Shown one piece after another: positions 43,175 through 52,139 of a stretch of DNA of 64,000 nucleotides; the first letter of the stretch is position 1; each line of letters starts with the position of its first letter. The stretch spans positions 3,472,001-3,536,000 of the forward strand of contig NZ_LT629779.1 of NCBI RefSeq assembly GCF_900105535.1. The letters are read 5' to 3'. This stretch comes from Pseudarthrobacter equi. GTDB taxonomy: Bacteria; Actinomycetota; Actinomycetes; Actinomycetales; Micrococcaceae. The notes below the pieces were generated by a model. The model saw only the letters and a program-made list of their open reading frames with translations, was not told where the DNA came from and did no database searches. The position numbers and the translations under genes are program-made.

Positions 43175-44722
43175 TCAGGCGCGGGTGAATTCGTCCTCGT
43201 CGCCGGACTTGGACTCGGCGGCACTGCCGTTGACTGCGGCGTTGGCGGCGCTGAACCGTTCGTTCAGGCGTGAGTGCCGCTGGCCATAGGCGAAGTAGAT
43301 TGCCAGGCCGATGACAAGCCAGATGACGAAGAAGATCCAGGTCTCCACTGCCAGGTTGGTCATCAGGTAGAGGCACAGCACGGCAGAGACCACCGGGAGC
43401 ACCTTGCCGAACGGAACCCGGAAGGCCGGCTTCAGGTCGGGGCGCTTGCGGCGCAGCACCAGGATGCCCAGGCTCACCACCACAAAGGCCGAGAGGGTGC
43501 CGATGTTGATCATTTCCTCGAGCAGGTCAACGTTGGTCAGGCCGGCCACCAAGGCAACTGCCGCACCGCAGATGATCTGCAGCCGTACCGGGGTGGAGCG
43601 CTTGTCGCTGGTTTTGGACAAGGAGCGCGGCAGGAGGCCGTCGCGGCTCATGGCCAGGACCACGCGGGACAGCCCCATGAGGAGCACCATGATCACGGTG
43701 GTCAGGCCGATCAGCGATCCGAAAGCGATGACCTTGGCGGCAGACGTATCACCCACGGCCTCGAAGGCGGTGGTGAGGGTGGGGTTGTCCGCTTCGGCCA
43801 GCTGGGTGTAGGACACCATGCCGGTCAGGGCCAGGGAGACGAGGATGTAGAGCAGCGTCACCACGGCCAGGCCGCCGAAGATTCCGCGGGGAAGGGTCTT
43901 CTGCGGGTTCTTGACTTCCTCGGCGGAGGTGGCCACCACGTCGAAGCCGATGAAGGCGAAGAACACCAGCGCGGCGCCGGCGAAGATGCCAAGGGTGCCG
44001 TACTGCGCCGGCGCCGCACCGGTCAGGAAGCCGAAGAAGGACTGCTTCAGGACATCTGCGGCACCGGTGCCGCCGGTGGGTTCAGCTGCCGGGACGAAGG
44101 GGGCGTAGTTTTCGACCTTGACGTAGGTGAAGCCCACGACGATCACGAAGAGGACGACGCCGATCTTGATCAGGGTGAAGATGTTGCCCACCCGGGCGGA
44201 GAGCTTGGTTCCCAGTACCAGCAGCACGGTGAAGATGGCCACGATCAGGAAGGCGCCCCAGTACAGGTCCACGCCGCCGATGGTCAGCGCCGGCGGAACG
44301 TCGGCGCCCATCAGGGCGAACACCTTGCTGAGGTAGATGCCCCAGTATTTGGCGATCACTGCCGCAGCCGTGAAGAGCTCAAGGATCAGGTTCCAGCCGA
44401 TGATCCAGGCGAGGAGTTCACCCATGGTGGCGTAGGTGAACACGTAGGCTGAGCCGGCCACCGGAATGGCAGTGGCGAACTCGGCGTAGCACATGATGGC
44501 CAGCGCGCAGGTTACGGCAGCGATGGCGAAGGACACGGTCACCGCCGGGCCGGCGAAGTTGGCGGCGGCCTTGGCACCCACGGAGAAGATGCCGGCGCCG
44601 ACGGCAACAGCGACGCCCATGATCATCAGGTCCCACGTGCTGAGGGAGCGCTTGAGCTTGCGTCCGGGTTCATCGGCGTCGGCGATCGACTGCTCGATGG
44701 GTTTGGTCCGGAGAAGGTTCAT
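43175..44722 (-). CDS. amino acid permease, CAT-type APC family
   Basis: A 515-residue permease with 12-14 membrane segments. STWDLMIMGVAVAVGAGIFSVGAKA at the N-terminus, GFDVVATSAEEVKNPQKTLP in the middle and the MSRDGLLPRSLSKTSDKRST loop match YfnA/CAT-like cationic amino acid transporters. It imports an amino acid by proton symport. The ATG at 44722 has an AGGA far upstream; a 15-base palindrome stands 50 bases before it. A terminator from the neighbouring operon separates it from DUF779. Confidence 0.92.
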   Translation of the reverse strand: MNLLRTKPIEQSIADADEPGRKLKRSLSTWDLMIMGVAVAVGAGIFSVGAKAAANFAGPAVTVSFAIAAVTCALAIMCYAEFATAIPVAGSAYVFTYATMGELLAWIIGWNLILELFTAAAVIAKYWGIYLSKVFALMGADVPPALTIGGVDLYWGAFLIVAIFTVLLVLGTKLSARVGNIFTLIKIGVVLFVIVVGFTYVKVENYAPFVPAAEPTGGTGAADVLKQSFFGFLTGAAPAQYGTLGIFAGAALVFFAFIGFDVVATSAEEVKNPQKTLPRGIFGGLAVVTLLYILVSLALTGMVSYTQLAEADNPTLTTAFEAVGDTSAAKVIAFGSLIGLTTVIMVLLMGLSRVVLAMSRDGLLPRSLSKTSDKRSTPVRLQIICGAAVALVAGLTNVDLLEEMINIGTLSAFVVVSLGILVLRRKRPDLKPAFRVPFGKVLPVVSAVLCLYLMTNLAVETWIFFVIWLVIGLAIYFAYGQRHSRLNERFSAANAAVNGSAAESKSGDEDEFTRA

Positions 44723-44771
44723 AGGGATCACAATCCTGATTTGTGAAGGAAACAGACCTATCAACCGTAGT

Positions 44772-44786
44772 GTCCATCCAGTGGAC
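44772..44786. promoter_or_regulatory. palindrome upstream of the amino acid permease
   Basis: GTCCA-TCCAG-TGGAC has exact 5-base arms, 50-64 bases before the permease start, where a promoter would lie. It is a candidate operator, possibly of a GntR or TetR regulator. Confidence 0.4.
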
Positions 44787-44840
44787 GGTCACAATCGTCC
44801 CGAATAGTGAGACGACCAAAGTGCAGAACTTTGTTCTGCC

Positions 44841-44883
44841 AAAAGCGCTTGGGACCCTCGAAATGAGGGGCCCAAACGCTTTT
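44841..44883 (-). terminator. intrinsic terminator of the alcohol-oxidation operon
   Basis: AAAAGCGCTTGGGACCCTC and its near-complement (two mismatches) form a 19-base stem around a 5-base loop, 32 bases after the DUF779 stop. On the minus strand it is followed by GGCAGAACAAAG, so the T-run lies inside the 3' arm. Confidence 0.8.
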
Positions 44884-44914
44884 GAACCGAATCAATGGAT
44901 TCGCCGGTTTCTGC

Positions 44915-45322
44915 CTAGGCCGGCCAGTCCATCAGGGTTGAGCGGATGAGGAAGCGCTTGCCTTCCGGCGCCTCCACGGAGAAGCCGCTGCCCCTGCCGG
45001 GTACCACGTCCACCGTCAGGTGGGTGTGGCTCCAGTAGTTGAACTGCTCCCGGGACATCCAGAATTCGAGGGGCTGCGGCTCCAGCCCGTCGGACAGGTC
45101 GAACAGCCCCAGCAGGACATCCGCGTCGCCGGTCAGGAAGTCCCCGGCCGGATAGCACATCGGCGAGGATCCATCGCAGCAACCGCCGGACTGGTGGAAC
45201 ATCAGCGGCCCGTGCTGCACCCACAGCAGGCGCAGCAGGTCTGCAGCGTCCGGCGTAAGCGCCACCCGGGAGAAGTCCTCCCCGGGCATCGTCACGGCGG
45301 CCTGCAGGCTGTCCGGGGACAT
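44915..45322 (-). CDS. DUF779 protein linked to aldehyde dehydrogenase
   Basis: A 135-residue DUF779 protein. QSGGCCDGSSPMCYPAG carries Cys48, Cys49 and Cys56, which suit metal or persulfide binding, and YWSHTHLTVDVVPGRGSGFS is the second conserved block. DUF779 genes regularly accompany acetaldehyde dehydrogenases, and the gene here overlaps the alcohol dehydrogenase stop by one base (TGATG). It may help mature or protect the dehydrogenases; no activity is established. Confidence 0.92.
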   Translation of the reverse strand: MSPDSLQAAVTMPGEDFSRVALTPDAADLLRLLWVQHGPLMFHQSGGCCDGSSPMCYPAGDFLTGDADVLLGLFDLSDGLEPQPLEFWMSREQFNYWSHTHLTVDVVPGRGSGFSVEAPEGKRFLIRSTLMDWPA

Positions 45323-46344
45323 CAGAACCTCAGGACCACGCGGCCGTCGATCTTTGCGTGCTTCATCTCATCGAAGACCGCGTTGACCTCGGACAATTCC
45401 CGGACTGAGACGGTGGGGTGGATCTTTCCCTGGGCGTAGAAGTCCAGGGCCTCCTCCAGGTCCTGCCGGGTACCCACGATGGAGCCGCGGACGGTCAGGC
45501 CCTTGAGCACAATCTCGAAGATCGGCGCCGGGAAATCGCCCGGCGGCAGCCCGTTGAACACAATGGTGCCGCCACGGCGGGCCATGCCGATGGCCTGCCC
45601 GAACGCTGAAGGGTGCACCGCGGTAACCAGCACCCCATGGCAACCTCCTGTCTCGCGCTGGATCACCTCCGCCGGGTCCTCATGCAGGGCATTGACCGTC
45701 AGGGCCGCCCCGTGGGCCTTCGCCAGGGCGAGCTTGTCATCGGCGATGTCGACGGCGGCCACCCGAAGGCCCATGGCCACGGCGTACTGCACGGCAATAT
45801 GGCCCAGCCCGCCGATCCCGGAGATGGTGACCCACTGTCCGGGCTGCGCCTCCGTCATCTTCAGGCCCTTGTAGACGGTGACGCCGGCGCAGAGCACCGG
45901 CGCCACCTCGACGGGGTCGGATCCCGCCGGTATGCGGGCGGCGTACCGGGTGTTGACGAGCATGTACTCGCCAAAGGACCCGTCCACGCTGTAGCCACCG
46001 TTCTTTTGTGCCTCGCACAGGGTCTCCCAGCCAGTGCGGCAGTACTGGCAGTCACCGCAGGCGGACCACAGCCAGGCGTTGCCCACCATGTCGCCGACGG
46101 CGAGGTCGGTGACGCCTGCGCCGAGGGCCACCACTTCACCGACGCCTTCGTGGCCGGGCACGAACGGCGGCGTGGGCTTGACGGGCCAGTCGCCTTCCGC
46201 TGCATGGAGATCGGTGTGGCACACACCGGTGGTGAGGACCTTCACCAGGGCCTCCCCCGGACCCGGGGTGGGGATGGGCAGTTCCTGGACCTGGAGCTCG
46301 GTACCGAAGGTGTTGACCACTGCTGCTTGCATTGTCGTCGTCAT
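45322..46344 (-). CDS. adhP: zinc-dependent alcohol dehydrogenase (AdhP type)
   Basis: A 340-residue medium-chain dehydrogenase. Catalytic zinc ligands are Cys42, His65 with Glu66 (PGHEGVG) and Cys152; structural zinc is held by Cys96, Cys99, Cys102 and Cys110. The NAD site is GIGGLGHIAVQYA. It oxidises primary alcohols such as ethanol to aldehydes in the cytosol. It follows the aldehyde dehydrogenase gene by 37 bases and is coupled to DUF779, so the operon turns ethanol into acetate. Confidence 0.94.
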   Translation of the reverse strand: MTTTMQAAVVNTFGTELQVQELPIPTPGPGEALVKVLTTGVCHTDLHAAEGDWPVKPTPPFVPGHEGVGEVVALGAGVTDLAVGDMVGNAWLWSACGDCQYCRTGWETLCEAQKNGGYSVDGSFGEYMLVNTRYAARIPAGSDPVEVAPVLCAGVTVYKGLKMTEAQPGQWVTISGIGGLGHIAVQYAVAMGLRVAAVDIADDKLALAKAHGAALTVNALHEDPAEVIQRETGGCHGVLVTAVHPSAFGQAIGMARRGGTIVFNGLPPGDFPAPIFEIVLKGLTVRGSIVGTRQDLEEALDFYAQGKIHPTVSVRELSEVNAVFDEMKHAKIDGRVVLRF

Positions 46345-46381
46345 TGGCGATCCTTGCGTTGATGGAGGTGTGGATCCGGGC

Positions 46382-47905
46382 TTAGAAGAAGCCCAGCTTG
46401 TTCTCGTTGTAGCTGACCAGCAGGTTCTTGGTCTGCTGGTAGTGGTCCAGCATCATCGCGTGGTTCTCGCGGCCGATGCCTGAGGACTTGTAGCCGCCGA
46501 ACGCGGCACCCGCCGGGTAGGCGTGGTAGTTGTTGACCCAGACGCGGCCGGCCTGGATTTCGCGGCCCGCCCGGTAGGCGATGTTGCCGTTGCGGGACCA
46601 GACGCCGGCACCGAGCCCGTAGAGGGTGTCGTTGGCGATGCCCATGGCGTCGTTGTAGTCGCTGAACTTCGTCACTGCCACCACGGGTCCGAAGATCTCC
46701 TCCTGGAAGATCCGCATCCGGTTGTGGCCTTCGAAGACGGTGGGCTGGACGTAGAAGCCGCCGGCCAGGTCGCCGGGCAGGTCGGCGCGGGCGCCGCCGG
46801 TGAGGATCTTTGCGCCCTCCTGCTTTCCGATGTCGATGTAGGAGAGGATCTTCTCCAGCTGGTCGTTCGAGGCCTGCGCGCCCACCTGGGTCTCGGTGTC
46901 CAACGGGTTGCCCTGCACCATTTTCTCGACGCGGGCCACGGCGTCGGCCATGAAGGAGTCGTAAATGTCTTCCTGCACCAGGGCGCGGGACGGGCAGGTG
47001 CAGACTTCGCCCTGGTTGAAGGCGAACAGGGCGAACCCTTCCTGGGCCTTGTCGTAGAAGGCGTCGTTTGCCTGGGCGACGTCGCCGAAGAAGATGTTCG
47101 GGCTCTTGCCGCCGAGCTCCAGGGTGACCGGGATCAGGTTCTGGCTGGCGTACTGGCTGATCAGGCGGCCGGTAGTGGTTTCGCCGGTGAAGGCGATCTT
47201 GCGGATCCGGGAGCTGGAGGCGAGGGGTTTGCCGGCCTCCACGCCGAAGCCGTTGACCACGTTGACCACGCCGGCGGGCAGCAGGTCGCCGATGAGCTCC
47301 ATGAGGACCAGGATGGACGACGGCGTCTGCTCGGCGGGCTTGAGCACCACGGCATTGCCGGCGGCCAGCGCGGGAGCCAGCTTCCAGACGGCCATCAGGA
47401 TGGGGAAGTTCCAGGGGATGATCTGGCCCACCACACCCAGCGGCTCGTGGAAGTGGTACGCGGTGGTGTCGTCGTCGAGCTGTGAAAGTGAGCCTTCCTG
47501 GGCCCGGACCGCCGAGGCGAAGTAGCGGAAGTGGTCGGCGGCGAGCGGGAGGTCGGCGTTGAGGGTTTCGCGGACGGGCTTGCCGTTGTCCCAGGATTCG
47601 GCGACGGCCAGCATTTCGAGGTTTTCGTCGATGCGGTCCGCGATCCTGTTCAGGATGGCGGCGCGCTCGGCCACGGACGTCTTGCCCCAGGACGGTGCAA
47701 CCTTGTGTGCGGCGTCGAGCGCGAGTTCGATGTCCTCTGCGGTGCCGCGGGCCACTTCGCAGAACGCCTTGCCCGTCACCGGGGTGATGTTTTCGAAGTA
47801 CTGGCCCTTGACCGGGGCCACCCATTCGCCGCCGATCCAGTTCTCGTAACGGTCCTTGAAGGTGACCTTCGAGCCCTCGGTACCCGGCTGTGCGTAAACG
47901 GTCAT
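46382..47905 (-). CDS. NAD-dependent acetaldehyde dehydrogenase (ExaC/AldA type)
   Basis: A 507-residue aldehyde dehydrogenase. Catalytic Cys302 lies in [15 protein letters not shown], general base Glu263 in [13 protein letters not shown], and [20 protein letters not shown] forms the cofactor site. The GEVCTCPSR variant is typical of ExaC-type acetaldehyde dehydrogenases. AAGGAG nine bases upstream supports ATG 47905. It is the first gene of the operon, and two palindromes lie 75-111 bases upstream. Confidence 0.95.
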   Translation of the reverse strand: MTVYAQPGTEGSKVTFKDRYENWIGGEWVAPVKGQYFENITPVTGKAFCEVARGTAEDIELALDAAHKVAPSWGKTSVAERAAILNRIADRIDENLEMLAVAESWDNGKPVRETLNADLPLAADHFRYFASAVRAQEGSLSQLDDDTTAYHFHEPLGVVGQIIPWNFPILMAVWKLAPALAAGNAVVLKPAEQTPSSILVLMELIGDLLPAGVVNVVNGFGVEAGKPLASSSRIRKIAFTGETTTGRLISQYASQNLIPVTLELGGKSPNIFFGDVAQANDAFYDKAQEGFALFAFNQGEVCTCPSRALVQEDIYDSFMADAVARVEKMVQGNPLDTETQVGAQASNDQLEKILSYIDIGKQEGAKILTGGARADLPGDLAGGFYVQPTVFEGHNRMRIFQEEIFGPVVAVTKFSDYNDAMGIANDTLYGLGAGVWSRNGNIAYRAGREIQAGRVWVNNYHAYPAGAAFGGYKSSGIGRENHAMMLDHYQQTKNLLVSYNENKLGFF

Positions 47906-47979
47906 TGCGTAGCTCCTTTGCTGTGCAGAAGGCTTTCCCGTACGGGATGAGCCGATGCAGCCAGCGTAGGAGCAGGGGG

Positions 47980-48016
47980 GTTGCAGCAACGTTGCAACAA
48001 GGTGACGCAGGTCACC
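47980..48016. promoter_or_regulatory. two palindromes upstream of the alcohol-oxidation operon
   Basis: GTTGCAGCAACGTTGCAAC (47980-47998) has exact 6-base outer arms and an exact 10-base inner palindrome. GGTGACGCAGGTCACC (48001-48016) has exact 6-base arms. Both lie between the GAF regulator stop and the aldehyde dehydrogenase start, and are likely operators for that regulator or a global one. Confidence 0.6.
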
Positions 48017-48053
48017 GCAACCTTTTGGGGCGCGTACGACGGCGCGCCACGCC

Positions 48054-49400
48054 TTAGGCGCTGAGTTCGGCTTCCAGCCGTTCCAGTTCGGCGACGACGG
48101 CGGCGCGCTTGGGTGAGCGCGGCGGCAGGAGGCGGAGCGCAGCACGGCGGATCCCGACGTCGTCCCTTGCCTCGGGGAGCGCGGCGTAGCGGAGCAGCGA
48201 ATCGGCACTGCCATCGGTAAGGACAGCCTCGCGCAGGAGTGACGAGACCTTGTTCCGGAGATCGGCGATGCCCGGCGCCTCGGACCTGGGCAGCACTGCG
48301 CCCCGGTAGATTTCCAGCGCAATGCGGTGGGCGCCGCGCTGCAGGCAGCTGAGCACCTGGCCGCTGTCCGGCACCAGGTCCAGCGGGAGCCGGTAGGGCC
48401 GGGATTCGGGCACGGCGCCGGGGTCGAGCTGTTGCAGGACCTTCCGCAGGCGCACCATTTCGGCCCGCAGGGTGATGCTGGAACCCTCGGCCGGGTAGAG
48501 CAGGACGCACAGTTCCTCGGCGCTCAGCCCGTCCGGGTGCGTGCTCAGCAGGGCCAGGATCTCGCTGTGCCGGGCGGACAACGCAACTGTCTTGCCGTCG
48601 ATGCTCAGCAGTGCCTGGTCACGTCCCAGCAACTGGAGGCTGTTACGGTACAGGCTCCCTTCCCGGGCACCGGCGCCCGGTGCGCGGGCCTCGGATGCCG
48701 TGGAACGGCGTCGTACGGGCGTGGCCGCCAGCTGCGCCGCGGCCTGGAGCCGCTCCACCCGCAGCTGCGCCTGGGCTGCCGCCACGGTGGCCTCCACCAG
48801 GGACAGGGTGTGCGGGGCCACCGCGGCCGCCGTTCCGGTGATGTCCACAACCCCCAGCAGCGCGCCGGAATCGGGGTCGTGGAAGGGGACGGCAGTGCAG
48901 CTCCAGGGATGGACGGCCCGCTGGTAGTGCTCGGCGCCGGCGATCTGGATCCCGCGGCCCAGCGCCAGGGCAGTGCCCGGGGCGCTGGTGCCGACCGTAG
49001 CTTCGGACCAGTCGGCGCCGGCAACGAACATCATGCCTTCCGCGCGGCGCTGCAGGGACGGATCCCCGTCCACCCACAGCAGCCGGCCCACCTCGTCGCC
49101 CACCGCCACCAGGAGCCCGGTGTCGTGGCTGGGCTGGACCAGCAGCTTGTTGATGACCGGCATGATGGTGGCCAGCGGATGCCGGCTCCGGTAGTCCTCA
49201 AGCTCGTCGTGGTCCATGGCCAGCGGCGCGGCGGGGTTGTCCGGGTTGGCCTTGAACCCGGCCGAGCGCAGCCAGGACTCCCTGATCAGCGAGCGCAGGC
49301 CGGGAATGTCGGGAGCATCAGGAAAGCGGCCGCCATCGAGTTTCTCGTGGGCGGCGAGGGCACTGCGCTGCAGCGGCTCCGGCTGGGTGAGGTTCTTCAT
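48054..49400 (-). CDS. GAF-domain transcriptional regulator of the alcohol operon
   Basis: A 448-residue regulator. A GAF-like sensor spans about 80-215 ([40 protein letters not shown]), as in AcoR-type regulators of acetoin and alcohol metabolism. In place of the AAA+ sigma-54 domain and Fis helix of AcoR, the C-terminal half has a winged-helix-like segment ([32 protein letters not shown]) and an alpha-helical tail. AGGAG supports ATG 49400. It lies 148 bases before the aldehyde dehydrogenase operon on the same strand. Confidence 0.8.
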   Translation of the reverse strand: MKNLTQPEPLQRSALAAHEKLDGGRFPDAPDIPGLRSLIRESWLRSAGFKANPDNPAAPLAMDHDELEDYRSRHPLATIMPVINKLLVQPSHDTGLLVAVGDEVGRLLWVDGDPSLQRRAEGMMFVAGADWSEATVGTSAPGTALALGRGIQIAGAEHYQRAVHPWSCTAVPFHDPDSGALLGVVDITGTAAAVAPHTLSLVEATVAAAQAQLRVERLQAAAQLAATPVRRRSTASEARAPGAGAREGSLYRNSLQLLGRDQALLSIDGKTVALSARHSEILALLSTHPDGLSAEELCVLLYPAEGSSITLRAEMVRLRKVLQQLDPGAVPESRPYRLPLDLVPDSGQVLSCLQRGAHRIALEIYRGAVLPRSEAPGIADLRNKVSSLLREAVLTDGSADSLLRYAALPEARDDVGIRRAALRLLPPRSPKRAAVVAELERLEAELSA

Positions 49401-49511
49401 CGAACTCCTGTGCTGCTGTGCTGCTGTGCTGTCTTAGGACACGGCGTCAGCACGCCGGCCAAGGGATGCTCGCCATTGTAGCGGGCACCGGTCCCCGGCG
49501 GGAGCGGGGCC

Positions 49512-50954
49512 TCAGCCGCGGGAAATGCGGATCATGTCCTCGCGCGGAACCACCTTGATGCGCTCGCGGACCACGTGATCCAGGCCTTCCGGTCCGGTCC
49601 AGGCGGCGCCGAGGCCTGCCTCGTGGGCATCGAGCCTGTTCCAGCCCTCCCACGTGGTGTACTCGATGCCGCGTTCCTCCAGCAGGTCGATGATGGCCTG
49701 CGGGTCGGGGTTGCTGGCCGCCGGCAGCGTGAGGCGGTCTTCCAGCAGGAAGCCGATGGTTTCCAGGGCATCGCCCTTGGTGTGGCCGATGAGCCCTACC
49801 GGGCCGCGTTTGATCCAGCCGGTGGCGTAGATGCCCGGGACGGGGTTGCCTGCGGCGTCCAGCACCCGGCCGCCCTCGTTGGGGATGACGCCGCGTTTGG
49901 CGTCGTATTCCAGTTCGTCCAGCGCCGAGCCGTGGTAGCCGATGGCGCGGTAGACGGCCTGGACCGGGTACTCCACGTACTCCCCCGTGCCCTTGGCATT
50001 GCCGGTGCCATCGAGCTGCATGCGCTCGAATTTGATGCCCGCCACCTTGCCGCCGGCGGAGTCCCCGCCCTCCGGAAGTATCTCCACGGGGCTGTGCAGG
50101 AAGTGCAGGTGCAGCCTGCGGGAGGAGGGATTCTCGGATTCCGCGTGCTCCTCCACCAGCCAGTTGGTGAGCGTGTTCACCATGGTCTTGATCTGGTTGT
50201 TGCTGCGGATGGCCTCGTCCGAGGCTTCGTCGAACTCGAAGTCCTCGGGGTACAGGACGATGTCCACATCATTCATATGGCTGAGTTCGCGCAGTTCCAG
50301 CGGGGTGAACTTCACCTGTGCCGGGCCGCGGCGGCCGAAGACGTGCACGTCCGTGACCGGTGAAGATTTCAGTCCCTGGTAGACGTTGTCCGGGATTTCC
50401 GTGGTGAGGAGCTCCTCCGGGTGCTTGACCAGCATGCGGGCCACATCCAGGGCCACGTTGCCGTTGCCGATGACGGCGATTTCCTTGGCCTCCAGCGGCC
50501 AGTCACGCGGAACGTCCGGGTGGCCGTCGTACCAGGAGACGAAGTCCGCGCCGCCGAAGGATCCCTGGAGGGTGATGCCCGGAATGTCCAGGTCCGCGTC
50601 CTTGATGGCCCCCGTGGAGAAGATCACGGCGTCATAGAAGGCGCGGAAATCGTGGAGGGTGAGGTCGCGGCCGTACGTCACGTTGCCCAGGAAGCGGATG
50701 TCGCCGCGGTCCAGGACCTTGTGCAGGGCGTTGACGATGCCCTTGATGCGGGGGTGGTCCGGGGCCACGCCGTAGCGGATCAGGCCGTAGGGTGCGGGAT
50801 AGGCCTCGAACAGGTCGATGCTGACCTCGAAGTCTCCGTCCTTCACGCCGCTGGACTTGGTGAGGATGTCCGCAGCATAGACGCCCGCCGGTCCTGCGCC
50901 CACAATGGCGACGCGGAGGGGACGGGTGGAGCTGGTAGCGCTGGGAGTGGACAC
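49512..50954 (-). CDS. fprA: FAD-dependent ferredoxin-NADP+ reductase (FprA type)
   Basis: A 480-residue flavoprotein of the adrenodoxin-reductase type. FAD binds at VAIVGAGPAGVYAAD, NADPH at IAVIGNGNVALDVARML, and YGLIRYGVAPDHPRIKGIV and GWIKRGPVGLIGHTKGDA are family motifs. It moves electrons between NADPH and ferredoxin, supporting cytochromes P450 or other reductive enzymes. GTG 50954 was chosen for its AAGGG; ATG 50984 would add 10 residues. No P450 or ferredoxin is next to it. Confidence 0.93.
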   Translation of the reverse strand: MSTPSATSSTRPLRVAIVGAGPAGVYAADILTKSSGVKDGDFEVSIDLFEAYPAPYGLIRYGVAPDHPRIKGIVNALHKVLDRGDIRFLGNVTYGRDLTLHDFRAFYDAVIFSTGAIKDADLDIPGITLQGSFGGADFVSWYDGHPDVPRDWPLEAKEIAVIGNGNVALDVARMLVKHPEELLTTEIPDNVYQGLKSSPVTDVHVFGRRGPAQVKFTPLELRELSHMNDVDIVLYPEDFEFDEASDEAIRSNNQIKTMVNTLTNWLVEEHAESENPSSRRLHLHFLHSPVEILPEGGDSAGGKVAGIKFERMQLDGTGNAKGTGEYVEYPVQAVYRAIGYHGSALDELEYDAKRGVIPNEGGRVLDAAGNPVPGIYATGWIKRGPVGLIGHTKGDALETIGFLLEDRLTLPAASNPDPQAIIDLLEERGIEYTTWEGWNRLDAHEAGLGAAWTGPEGLDHVVRERIKVVPREDMIRISRG

Positions 50955-51036
50955 CGGGAGCCCTTCTGGCCTGATCACATGCATGATTCGCGGGGTGCGC
51001 CTCGTTGGGTGGCGCAACAGCTTCCCATTCTAGGCC

Positions 51037-52035
51037 TCAGCCGCTTTTCGCCAGCGGTACAACGTCACCTTCGCGGTACAGCAGGGCGCGGAGCTCAGCT
51101 TCGGCGGACTCGATCCGGTGGGGGTCGATGGTTTCGCCGTCGTTGAAGTGGTCCACGACGCGCGGGTCCACGTAGCTCTTGCGGGCAATCGACGGCGTGT
51201 TCCCCAGTACCTCGGCCGCGTCCATCATGGCCCGGCTGACAGCCCGCTTCCGCTTGGCCACGGTTGGTTGCGTTCCGGTCCGGGCCAGGCTGGCCGCCGC
51301 TGCCAGGGTGCCGCGCAGGGTGCGGAAGTCCTTCGCCGTGAAGTCGGAGCCGGTGCGTTCCTTGACGTAGGCGTTGATGTCCGCGCTGGTGACCGGCCGC
51401 CAGCTCCGGCCGTCTTTGTAGGCCAGCAGCCGGGCGTTGCCACCGCGCCGTTTGAGCAGCCGCACCAGGGCGGCGAGGTCGGCGTCGCGGATTTCGGACT
51501 CCCAGTCCTTGCCGCTTTTGGCCGGGAAGCTGAGCAGGATCCGGTCCTTGCGCACCTGGACGTGGGCGCACAGCAGTGTGGCCAGTCCGCGGCTGCCGTT
51601 CTCGTTGGTGTACCGCTCCGATCCCACCCGCAGGGACCCGCTGTCCAGCATCCGGAAGGCTCCGGCCAGCACGCGTTCGCGCGTGAACCCTTCGCTGCGC
51701 AGGTCCATGGTGACCCGGCGGCGGGCTACCGGCAGCGACTCGGCGAGCTGCAGCGAACGGTCGAACTTGAGCCGGTCCTTCCGCTCCCGCCATTGCGGGT
51801 GGTAGATGTACTGCCGGCGGCCCACAGCGTCCACGCCCGTGGCCTGGATGTGCCCGTTTTCGAACGGGGCAATCCACACGTCGGTCCACGCCGGCGGAAT
51901 ACCGATGCTTTCCAGCCGCTCCCGCACCGGGCCTGGCGGCAGCGTTGATCCGTCAAGGTCCCGGTAGCTGAAACCTTTTCCGGCGGCAATCCGGCGGTAG
52001 CCACGGCCCGAGGCGTTGCTGCGCCGGAGCCTCAT
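51037..52035 (-). CDS. DNA topoisomerase IB
   Basis: A 332-residue type IB topoisomerase. The catalytic tyrosine is Tyr288 in SIARKSYVDPRVV, and KDFRTLRGTLAAA carries the arginine of the active site; the Asp/Gly-rich N-terminal FSYRDLDGSTLPP forms the first clamp. It relaxes supercoils through a 3'-phosphotyrosine. Bacterial type IB enzymes are scattered and close to poxvirus forms. ATG 52035 was used as the family start. Nothing adjacent hints at mobility. Confidence 0.92.
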   Translation of the reverse strand: MRLRRSNASGRGYRRIAAGKGFSYRDLDGSTLPPGPVRERLESIGIPPAWTDVWIAPFENGHIQATGVDAVGRRQYIYHPQWRERKDRLKFDRSLQLAESLPVARRRVTMDLRSEGFTRERVLAGAFRMLDSGSLRVGSERYTNENGSRGLATLLCAHVQVRKDRILLSFPAKSGKDWESEIRDADLAALVRLLKRRGGNARLLAYKDGRSWRPVTSADINAYVKERTGSDFTAKDFRTLRGTLAAAASLARTGTQPTVAKRKRAVSRAMMDAAEVLGNTPSIARKSYVDPRVVDHFNDGETIDPHRIESAEAELRALLYREGDVVPLAKSG

Positions 52036-52139
52036 GGGGCCACGTCCGGCAGGTAGGCACAATCCATGAAAGCAAGCGTACTGACTAATTGCCGGATTTC
52101 GGACCCGCCGCTTGGAATACCGTGCCCGCTGCTGATGTT

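Noticed and set aside
49410..49432. Short GCTGCTGT repeats upstream of the GAF regulator
   Set aside because: Only three short imperfect copies in a slippage-prone GC region; no structure or operator symmetry.
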